NCBI GenBank assembly: GCA_029962745.1
Contig: CM057151.1
Location: forward strand, 8,371,142 to 8,435,141
Length of the DNA: 64,000 nucleotides
Source: Echinometra lucunter
Taxonomy: Eukaryota > Echinodermata > Echinoidea > Camarodonta > Echinometridae
Direction: 5' to 3'
Below, one piece after another: positions 36,501 to 48,200 of the stretch (its first letter is position 1; each line of letters starts with the position of its first letter). Position numbers and translations under genes: made by a program. The notes below the pieces were generated by a model that worked only from the letters and a program-made list of their open reading frames with translations, did not search any database and had not been told where the DNA came from.

Positions 36501-39500
36501 AGCCTACCTTTTTTCTGTCCTATACTTTACCCTTATAATTCAGATAGGCCCATACCATTAATTCAGTATCGTAAAATGTCAATCTGTTTTGGTACCAATA
36601 AAATACCTGATTGTTGAAAATTTTCTTCATTTCCTCTTCCCTCTAACTTTTCTAAAGTTCATTTGCATTTGTCTCTTTTTGGTCCCTTTCTCCTTTTTCT
36701 TCTAATTTAGATGTTTTTTTCGTTTCAATCATATTATGCCAAGATTTGATCTGCTTATTGATCAGTTGATTATACTGGCAACTAATAGCATGCAACCGTT
36801 AACAAACTACAATAACCAAACTATGGCATGCTTGACTATATTCAGAATCCCAATACCAGATAAATCTACGTCATGTTGTTAGTATCAAACGCATCGCCTA
36901 AATGAAAGGTCACTGGTACTGAGTTATAACTGAATTATGTTAGCAGGGCCCGCATGCTTGTAGAACCATCGTCTGACTGAGTTAGTGTTAAACTGGTCAC
37001 GTGATAAAGGTCAATTTGGCGCCAACCAGTGTTGGTTTCTATCGTCTGCGGCACCTTATACCAAGAGGAGTAGATCGGACTTACGGAAATAGACCGAGAG
37101 TATTTTCTGTACTATATTGATAAAGGCAGAATAGGTGTTCGTTCTTCATTGACAGCAGAGGATCCTTGCGTGAGGTAGATAATCAATGATATATTTTTTT
37201 TTCAGCAGTAGGCCGCTCAAAGGAGGCACTGATTTTTAAAAAGTCCGTTCTGTGAACGAGACGAAACTAGGAAAAGTTCCAAACGTTCATCGCTGGCATT
37301 TTGGAAAGAAAGCTCTGTGGACTCGTGATTGCCATTGCTTGTTGTTTAATTCTGCTCGAAGGCAGCGATACAAACGTGATGCCATTTAATACGATTCATA
37401 ATACATGTATAACCAACAGATATACAGAATACCAGAACAATCTGCCTTATTTGCTAGAATGCAGGGATACCAACTCCGTGCCATTTGGATACAATATTAA
37501 GGCACACTCAGACAATAAACAATGATATGTCTCGCAGTTTTTAACACTTCTTTTAACATAAGGCAGTATTCAAACTCGACACTTTGTCTTGTGTCAAACT
37601 CATGAAAACACGGTCAGTCATGTAAGTTAGTGTTTTAATACCGTTTTCACAACATAGTAACTGGACTAATTTCAAGTATGCAAAAATATTCGGTTACCAT
37701 TACTTATTACCGAACAAGTACAGAGTAAACACTTTTATGCCTTTTGAGTGGCATAAGGACTGGTATAAATATTTATCGAGTGATTGCTGGGCGGTGGTAA
37801 CTCGACCCAGCAAGCAGTTTACCTGCCAACAGGATGGTACCTAGAGTGGCAATTCGCATCTTTCTTGTGATGCTAATGCCCCCAAAACACCTTCCACCTA
37901 ACTTCCCACCATTACGTGATTCGGAGCATCCTATCGTTTTTAGTACTCTACACGATTTAGATCAAACTACTGAGCGTGACTCATCACGATGATGAGCGAG
38001 CTGGGAAAGGATAACTTGGCCCAGCAAGCGGTTTACCTGCCAATGGGATGGTAACTAGAGGGGCAGGTGAGCTACCCCATCCGGCCCAACTTCCCACCAT
38101 TACATGATTTAGAGCAATCTATATCAATCTACTGAGCATGACCCGTCAAAATGATGATCGAGCAGGGCGGTGGTAACCTGACCCAGCAATCGGTTCACCT
38201 GCCAGACCGATGGTAACTACGGTGGCAGGCAGGCTGCCCCATCCTACCCAACCTCCCGCCGTTACGTGAACTGGTATCATCTGGGGCAAACTAGATAAAT
38301 ATACTAAGCATGGCGCATCGGGATGATGAGCCAGCTGGACAATAGTAACTTGACCTGCAAACGGTTTACCTGCCTACTGGATAGTAACTACAGTGGCAGG
38401 CAAACTGCCCCATCCTACACAAACTCTGGCCATTACACGATTTGGAGCAATCCAGATAAATCCAGATAAACGTACCACACATGGGCAATGGTAACTTGAC
38501 CCCGAAAACGCTTCACCAGCCAACTGAATGGTAACTAGCTTGGCAAGTGAGCTGGGCGATGATAACTCGACCCGCAAGTGGTTTACCTGCCGACGGCATG
38601 GTAACTACAGTGGCAGGCAAGCTGCCCCATCCTACCCAACCTCCCGCCGTTACGTGAACTGGTATCATCTGGGGCAACTATATAAATATATTAAGCGTGG
38701 CTCATCGGGATGATGAGCAAGCTGGGCAATAGTAACTTGACCTGCAAACGGTTTACCTGCCTACAGGATGGTAACTACAGTGGCAGGCAAACTGCCCCAT
38801 CCTACACAAACTCTGGCCATTACACAATTTGGAGCAATCCAGATAAATTAACCAAACATGGCTCATCAGAATGATGAGCGAGTTGGGCAATGGTAACTTG
38901 ACCCCACAAACGCTTCACCAGCCAACGGGATGGTAACTAGATTGGCAAGTGAGCTGGGCGATGATAACTCGACCCGCAAATGGTTTACCTGCCAACGGCA
39001 TGGTAACTACAGTGACAGGCAAGCTGCCCCATCCTACCCAACCTCCCGCCGTTACGTGAACTGGTATCATCTGGGGCAACTATATAAATATACCAAGCGC
39101 GGCTCATCGGGATGATGAGCAAGCTGGGCAATGGTAACTTGACCTGCAAACGGTTTACCTGCCAACAGGATGGTAACTACAGTGGCAGGCAAACTGCCCC
39201 ATCCTACACAAACTCTGGCCATTACACGATTTGGAGCAATCCAGATAAATGTACTGAACATGGGTCATCAATATAACGAACGAGAAATCCCGCCATTATG
39301 CGATTCGGACTGATCTAGATACATTAACCAACTTGGCTCATCTTAATGATGAGCAGGCTTCTTCATGTTGCCCAGCCTGTGACCATGCAACTGCATGTGT
39401 ATTCATATATATCCATCATATCCCACCACAAAAATTGTATAAGATACCTATCACTTGCATATGACATTCAATGTATACATTGTAATCTGGGCTGGGTGGG

Positions 39501-40340
39501 AGGGAATAAAATTTGTTGCCTTCGGGCAGAAAAACGTGTGAAGCAATGACGTCTTGGGCGAAAGCGCGCTTTCAGCACAATTGTTATGGTAACCTCTTGT
39601 TGACCTCACTGTTTACCTTTTGTGACTTTGTTCGTTATTTGAATATTGATGGTCTAGTGATAATGTGTTCCTATATCTGACTGCGTCCAGCCGAGCTTCT
39701 CCCAAAATATTAATGATCAGCTTATTGTGATCATGTTATTTTGGAAAGAAAGCTCTGTGGACTCGTGATTGCCATTGCTTGTTGTTTAATTCTGCTCGAA
39801 GGCAGCGATACAAACGTGATGCCATTTAATACGATTCATAATACATGTATAACCAACAGATATACAGAATACCAGAACAATCTGCCTTATTTGCTAGAAT
39901 GCAGGGATACCAACTCCGTGCCATTTGGATACAATATTAAGGCACACTCAGACAATAAACAATGATATGTCTCGCAGTTTTTAACACTTCTTTTAACATA
40001 AGGCAGTATTCAAACTCGACACTTTGTCTTGTGTCAAACTCATGAAAACACGGTCAGTCATGTAAGTTAGTGTTTTAATACCGTTTTCACAACATAGTAA
40101 CTGGACTAATTTCAAGTATGCAAAAATATTCGGTTACCATTACTTATTACCGAACAAGTACAGAGTAAACACTTTTATGCCTTTTGAGTGGCATAAGGAC
40201 TGGTATAAATATTTATCGAGTGATTGCTGGGCGGTGGTAACTCGACCCAGCAAGCAGTTTACCTGCCAACAGGATGGTACCTAGAGTGGCAATTCGCATC
40301 TTTCTTGTGATGCTAATGCCCCCAAAACACCTTCCACCCA

Positions 40341-40384
<44 letters not shown>

Positions 40385-43300
40385 ATTACAAGGGTTCCTG
40401 AGCACTGAGTTACACTAGTTCATGTGAACAAAAGCTTCCTTCATTCTTTTCCTTTTCCTTTCTTCTTCTCAGTGCGGGTGGTAATAGTCATTTCTCTCTG
40501 ATCCTTGCTATTGACAAGAATGATCAATTGCCCATGTTTTTACAGGGGCAATTGGGCGGACAATTGTCCGCAATGGGCGGACACTTGCCGCCGAGGTACA
40601 GGAGGTGATAAGGGCGAAAAACCAGCAAGATGCAATGGCATTGCTCCCTTTGTCTGGGGGAATATGCTGGGGAAAATTCCCTTATGGCCCACTTGGCGAT
40701 TGTGTACAGTGCGACCGAGATGTTTCTCCACCACCAGACCACGGCGGCAATGTCCTGCCCGGGGGCTACATTCAATTCCATTCGTTTCAATCACATCCAT
40801 AACAAGGCAAACCAATATATACAATGCATAAACATTGAAAAGGGGCGTAAAGAAAAGAATGCGATAAGGAACCAAGACTAATGCTTAAAAATGCAGTGGT
40901 TGCAGGAGACATGATTTCCTTAAATGATGCTAGCGCACTGATGTTTTTGTCCCTGACTGTAACCTGATCATGTATTGTCTATCCATGTGTATTTCAAAGA
41001 AAGTTTGTCCGACAGGTAATGCCATCCCTGATGAGGTGATTTGTAATCAGCCCTGTCTATAACTCATTATCCACCTACATTGTTTGTCGTCTCGGTGTAA
41101 GGGACAGTCACAGGCCTGCTGATATCTCTTGGGAAGTAGAGCCAGTTGATTTCATTCCACAAGAGAATATGAGTGGAAGTGTCCTTGACCAGGGAATTGA
41201 GCTTGTTAATCCCTAGTCTTAGTGGGCTAAGGGCTATTCTGGTCCTCTTAATGCATCCTCAAGCTTTGGCTCGGCGACTATGATAGAGTCACCATAGAGT
41301 AGGGCCACTAACGTGGGGGCCACAAACATTCTGTCTACCTGCCTCCCCCTGTCCTCCAGCCTTGCACCTCCCTGGCCATGTCCCTGGATGCTGTATGGTG
41401 TGCCCAGCTGGAGACGGTTTGCTGCTGCAGTTCTCTCCTTGGCTAAGCGTACCATGCTGTCCCTTGCAATCGATATCGGGGCTGCCCTGAAATGACAAGC
41501 AAAATTCTGGCAGTATCTCTTGCTACAAACCAATAAATATCACATTCAGACCTAGTTACCCAGTGTTATTTATGCAATGAATTAATGCCAACAGAGGATT
41601 GGATGTTCCGTGCCCGTATTGGGCTGGCTGGCGAGTCCCGGACCGTGCCTGCGGCTAATACGCCCTCTCGTCACTTGTTAGTTATGCCCGTATGTATAAT
41701 GTGGCCTAGCCCCACCCGTGGCACTGGGGTTAGATGTGCTCTACTCGCATTGTTCCTTTACTTACTAATTGTTGCTCGACACTCAGATGTAATTCATATT
41801 CTGCCATTTATTCACTAGTTCGTTTACTTTTTAATCTCTCCTTTTTCCTCTTTTTTTTTTTTTTTTTTCCAGTACCGTTATTTTTTGTTTCGTTTCTGTC
41901 TCATGGTCCGTGTGCCTATTTATCTGCCTACCTGTCTATGCTATTTCTTCTTCATTTATCCATGCCCATCCTCTCTTGGCACTCCTTACCGCCCTTACAC
42001 AGAATGAATTGATACCATGTTGGCTGGGGTTGTGCCTGCATAAGGCAATGTTTTCCGCAACCTTGCGCCGAATTAACACCTGGTTAGGAAAAGCTGTCTA
42101 TATCACAGACCCAGACTATCCTCTATCGGAAGGTTGTGATAGCCTTAGCTGGGCATAACTTTTTTCTTTTTTCTTTTTTTTTTTTTCAATCATTTTGTTT
42201 TCTTGGCATGTTGACTTTTCATATTAATTTATCTCTGAGTATTGACTCTGCACCACAGTATACGCCTTTGGCCCTGACATGCTGAAATATTTGTCAATAC
42301 GTTTCCCAAGTCATATTTGCTTCCTGTTTACATCTTTTTTTTCTTCTTTTTTTTTTACTTAGAGTTATGAATGCTCTAGCTCTGAGAGCCTAAAAAAGGG
42401 AAAGGAATAAGAAGAACGATATGCAAGTAGCCTGACCATCAATTTATCGCAATTGGAAAGGCACTCTAGTTATAGTGTGGGGTGGACTCTTCTCAATATG
42501 TCGCATAATTTGGGTCTCCAGCTATCTCCCATCGTTATTATCATTAATATCATTATTAATCATTATTATATTTATCGTTGTTATTATCATAATTAGTATT
42601 ATTATTATCAGTTGTAGTAGTGGTAGTAGTAGTAGTACTATTGTTATTGTCGGTTCAAGAATTTATTTCTCCTATTTCATTTTCTCATTCTTATTATTTA
42701 CTTATTTATTTTTTCCTTTGTTGGTCCACTACCTTTCTGTAAGTCCCTAATAATCAAACATCCCGCAAAGTCCACTCACCCATAATATAATCGGGCTGCA
42801 ACATGTGAGAAAACAGAGGAGGTAAATTTGCCATCTGCGGAAAGCTGTGCGGCGGACGCGGTTTGGTGCTGGCCACCTTGATCTCATGAGCCCTGGGCCC
42901 AACTCCACCAATCTTCGCAATAGCAATCGTCATCAAAATGGCAACTTTCTTATCAAGGCCAATCAGGAAGCAGAATTCTCACTGTTGCCATAGTATTTAT
43001 CTCTCTAGCAGGAGTTCCCTTCACTGCAGCTCACCCTGACACGGGAGCCCCCTGCCCAAAAATGTGAGCTGTGTGGTGAGCTCCTTTGATTATTCCTCTG
43101 CTAGCGCACTCTACACTCACTGCACAGCTCCCCACCAGGTTTGGACGATTTTGTGGGAGGGCAGCCCTAATTTCTATTCGAACCCACACGCAGGAGGTCA
43201 TAAGCGTAGGATGTTATAGATTTGACACCTAACTCAAAAACATCTGGAGGTGTGGGCAGCCGGTAGAAGGTAGATTTTATATATTTTTCTCCCCTCCTGC

Positions 43301-45227
43301 AAAAGTTCTCCGTTTCTGCCAAAAATATTTGTGCCAGGGACCTACATTGTAATATGTCTCTCGTCGTTCCCTTTGCTATTATCTAATCTCATCTCTCGGG
43401 GGTACCCCTTCCCCTGATTTTGGTAGTCTTCTTGCTGTAATTATTAGTCCTTACTAAGGCTACCCGACCTATATTTTGTTAACAAGGTGCCCATATCTGT
43501 CAGTGGTTCAGGATCCTGATATCATGCCAGTAGTCTCAGGGGGTGCCCCATCCTTCCTGATAGCACCTCAAGGTGCAGCACACATTTTAGCAGCTTGGCA
43601 AGAGGCCTGCCGCATGGCATGAAAAACTACTCTCCATTAATGACTGTGCTGAGATCAATATTCACCCTTTCCAAGCTTAATCTCTTATCTTTCTGGATGA
43701 GGACATGCAGCCAGTCTCCCACTATGTGCTAAGAGAATGTGACTGGGCGGGTTGACCTGCCCTTGTGACCTGCTACCTGTATAATATGTGCATGTAAATA
43801 ATTCTCCTCCATGTTGGTGCAAATAGTGGGAATGCTTCCCGTTCTCCCCCCTAAAATTTCTTGGAGCGGGAACCCAACTGGGCAAGTACTTACCTACCAC
43901 CCCGACAACCGAGGAATAGGAATAAATGTCGTTGCCAGGAATTTTTTTTTTTTTCCAAAAACAAGGACACTCCTAAATTTCCTACAATACTAAGGATAGA
44001 CCTGTGTAGAACTGAGAAACATGGTTTAGCATGGTGAAATTTTCTTTCTCTATAGTAGGAATACTCCTGCCTAACAGTTAGCAGGTATATAGGAACCAAG
44101 GATGGGAAAGAGATCCCTAATGTGGAGCCAGGCTTATTTCTTTCTGCCAATATATACCAGAGTCTATTTCCGTCTGGTATCTGTTATGAGAACGTTTTAA
44201 GTTCAATAGAATTTCTGAGGTTTTGATCCGGATCACTCACATCATAGTGCTCGGTTATACTGGCCTCGCCCAAAAGGCATGCTGTAGCATGCCAATTGAC
44301 GGCCATAAGATAGTCGTGTTCTACTAATGGATATTTTAGGGACAGGGCAGCACGAGCTGCGCCACCAGCAATCAGCAAATATTTCTCAAAACGCATAATT
44401 TTTTATATTGCTAAATACTTTTCCATCCAGATGGGGGACTGGGAAGGAACTAGGATATATGAGTATCCTGTGTGTAACACGTAAATAATTTAAGCAAGTC
44501 TCTTGTTCTAACGATTTCAATCTGTCATCCTAGAGGGCAGCATATCGCCCAAATTCGGACGGCTCAGCCTCCCATCTATAGCCCTGTATGGATTCGGATA
44601 GTGAAAATTACTATCCTACTCAAGCCGCAGGAAGCAGGTGACAACTCAGCAAATTTAGCCATTGATATTCACGCACGTTACCCGTTGCATAGCCAGACCA
44701 AACGCAGTGTAGCACGGCGTCGGGCAAGGACAGGCATAAAAATTTGGCGAACCAATTCGCTATGCCAGAGAATAACCCGCATTCGCATAGGCCTACAGAA
44801 CATGTATGAGCGGTCATTCTTCCCGCTGGCCCTCGGCGGGAAGAACGAAATTTCAGAGTGCAGATGAGGCAGTAAATCATCCCTTTTTCCGTAATTTCTA
44901 AGTAATCAAATAATTATGTGAAATAACAAAACACCCCTCAAACATTCAATTTCAAAATAATGTCACTTTCGTAGCTGAGAAAATTCAGCTACCTCACAAA
45001 CGCAATGTTCACCTTGATTTCCTATGCCCGCTATTTCCTATGCCCGCTTGTACAGCGTTGTCGCGAAGCGACTATGTACACTGTACTTGTTGAGTTGCTC
45101 TTTCACTAGTGGGCCCACTATGCATGAACACTCATTCTGGCTTCTGTTAAGCCGGTAAGAAAACGATACGTTCCGAGGCAAATTCCCCCGAAAGTATTGA
45201 CGTCAGTGTGAATAACATGTACAATTT

Positions 45228-45267
<40 letters not shown>

Positions 45268-48200
45268 TGTCACCTGCTTCCCCCTGCCGAATCGGGGTAG
45301 AATTACCTGTCATTCGTGGGCGAGCCAGTTGCTGGCCTGTGCAGTACCCCGGTCTGTGCCGCTGCGCTGGGCCAGGTCATCCCGCCGGCTTCCTCTTGCT
45401 GTGGCTGCACATCGCAATCCCACTCTTGCAGTAGGGTCTGGTTGAATTTCCTGTCCCTTTTTTGTCGGAAAGGCCATTGGATTCGCCCTTTTTGTCAGTG
45501 AATGATGCCTGGTGCCCTCCGCCTTTCTCTTTCCCATTTCTGTGAAGCTTGTTATGTAAAAATTCGATCTTTCGTAATTTTTTCGACAAGAACAATAAAA
45601 TTTGTTGCCTTCGGGCAGAAAAACGTGTGAAGCAATGACGTCTTGGGCGAAAGCGCGCTTTCAGCACAATTGTTATGGTAACCTCTTGTTGACCTCACTG
45701 TTTACCTTTTGTGACTTTGTTCGTTATTTGAATATTGATGGTCTAGTGATAATGTGTTCCTATATCTGACTGCGTCCAGCCGAGCTTCTCCCAAAATATT
45801 AATGATCAGCTTATTGTGATCATGTTATTTTATTACTATCGGAACGCCACGATTGGGGATGGGGGCGATTAGTGACTCGCATTGCGACAAAGGGAAATAA
45901 AATCAGAAAGGGAGAAAGAGAGTGAAATAAAGAAAAAGGGAATGGCATCGTGAAATGGAAATGATCAGCCCCTTCTATACCTTCTTCTCTCTTATTTACC
46001 TTGTTCTCTTGCATTTCATTTACATGGTTAGTCCCGAGCCCCTCCCAACCCCCCCCCCCATTAGTGACTCCTCTGTGGCTGTAGAAAATAAACTTCTTCC
46101 TCTCGACCTCTTCATTAACTTTATTTCTCTTTGTCTTTCTGCCCTGATGATGACGTAATCAACAATTTTGTCGCACCATCAAGTTGTTAAAAGGCCTCCT
46201 TTTCCAATCTTTCATCTCATCTCTATTAATCTGACTCTCGATTTTTCTCAAGTTTGCTTTTTTTCAGTGAAATCGCGAAACCACTTAACAATTAACAATA
46301 ATTTTGGATGTGTCATTCCACATGGTTTGTACAATTTGTACAAAGGAATATAAATATCTTACAACAGCAAAACAATGTGCGGAAAAGGGCCATGTCCCTG
46401 AAGCGAATGTTTGTGTCGGGCACGCCTGAATATCAAGTTTAGACAATATATTCACGCCTCTGTTGACATCGCACCCTGTTGTTGTTTTTTTTTTTTAAGA
46501 AAAACGTCTGTCATATGTGAACGGTTCGGACGATTCTCCTTCTCAACAAATACCAAGAATAGCATCGAATTTTGGCATAAATTATGTTGAAATATTAAAT
46601 TCACTAGCAAGTCAGTGATCCTTTAATAATCCGATAAAAGGAAAGGATGTTTATCGCTAAGCTTATGATTTACTTTTCTTGTGATTTATTGTCACACAGT
46701 TCTTCGTAAGGATTGTAAATGAAATATAAAGATTGCTTTTTGTTAGAATTTTTTTCTTAAATTATTTGAATGAGGATGATCACTGAACGATTTGGACTGC
46801 TTCACTAGTACATTAACAAGTATTTTATGAGCCCTTTCTTTTAAAGATTTGTCTTTCATTTCATTTCATTTCAAAATCATTTCGCTTCAATAAGAGAAGA
46901 TTTTCAAACCGTCTAATGTTTCATGAAAATTGATGTGATCATAATTTTTTTTTATCATTATACTGATTGATTAGGAAATTACGTCTAAACGTTCATGTTT
47001 AAAGTATTTCTTTAGTTCCCTTATGAATTTTCTTTTTTAAAGTGTTTTACTTTTAATAATCATGATTACTCCTGCAGTTTCTGTTGGCAAGCTTCTTACA
47101 ATAAGTAAAATACGAACAACATGACCAAAACTTCCTAGAAAATCACATTCACTTTAAACTGTTAAAAGCATATTATGCATGTTATGCATGCATGGGTTCG
47201 GACCACTATACAGCTCGATCCAATTTTCAAGTTTCAGTTACTCAGTAAGTATTTGTGATGTATATTTTAAAATCAAAATCATTATAGGCATATATCATTT
47301 TGTTTTTTAGTTTGAACACTAAGCTTATTTATGTAACGTCGATTTATTTCCCATGATAACCAAGAATCAGGCATAAAGCAAAATTAAACTCTATCTGAAA
47401 CTTTGAATGCGGTTTGCTTTGAACGGTTGTAATTGTGTGGCTCGTTAATTTCATTAATGCAATTTATTCTAATTTTCATACCAGACTCATCGCATCTGCT
47501 TATATCATTTTCTCGGTCTTGATCTCCCAACATTGATTAATGGATAATTGTCTGCGAATGTCATGTAGATCTATTTGCCGCTCATGAGTGTACTCGCTGT
47601 GTGTAATGGCTTAAATAAATATTTAGGATACGCGGCGACAGAGATTTCGGTCGGACATGATCATGATAATGAGTCTGCTTATTTTTTAAAACCAGATCTA
47701 TTCTTGAACAACACTATAAAACAGATGACTGAACTCACCAGCTGTAGAAATAATTTCTTCAAAATAAATCATGATGTAGATGAAATACACAACACAATAA
47801 TGGAAACCTAGAGGCAAAGTAAATTTTCTTAGCTTAATCCAAGAAAAAAGAAAAAAAGTGGCACGCTTATGTTTCTAAATTCTAAAGTGCCCTTACCAAT
47901 TCCATCCGATTATTGCGGTGTCAGAAAGATGACAAGACATTAACACGTTTACTCTTAAGGGTTCTCAGTGATTCCTTTCAGATGATTCCAGTGTAATGCT
48001 GAATACCGTGGGGTAAAGTCCGTTTTCTTATTTTATCTCAAAACATCAAATCAGTACTGAGACGTTTTTTTTTTTCATGAAAATCTTTTTGGGTTTGTCA
48101 TCTTAAAGAACTGTAATACAAACATGTACATACTTATCATGGTTTGCTTTTGTGAACCGCATTACACCATGCTGGCAGTTCTCGCAGGTACATCAAGATT

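Larger units (their letters stand above)
37298..45831. mobile_element. two head-to-tail copies of one mobile element (rolling-circle-like)
   Basis: The left-end sequence A (37298-37898) recurs without a single difference at 39738-40338. The right-end sequence B (39505-39742) recurs identically at 45594-45831. B and A abut at 39738-39742, sharing ATTTT, and ATTTT also begins the left-most A and ends the right-most B. The layout is therefore ATTTT-A…B-ATTTT-A…B-ATTTT: unit 1 is 2,440 bp and unit 2 is 6,089 bp. Ends are not inverted repeats. B ends with a hairpin shortly before the T-rich terminus. Head-to-tail dimers, a terminal hairpin, T-rich targets and internal minisatellites recall Helitron/Helentron elements, but no Rep/helicase is seen. 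Exact identity means a very young event. Confidence 0.7.

Noticed and set aside
37790..39260. CRISPR-like regular repeats
   Set aside because: Units are long, divergent and lack unique spacers. This is a eukaryotic minisatellite.
37298..45831. LTR retrotransposon
   Set aside because: The repeated ends do not form two equal terminal repeats around one interior. The order is A-B-A-B, with no gag/pol, primer-binding site or polypurine tract seen.
47575..47811. 78-codon plus-strand frame
   Set aside because: Begins at TTG, no domain, no splice sites and no phase link to gene 2.
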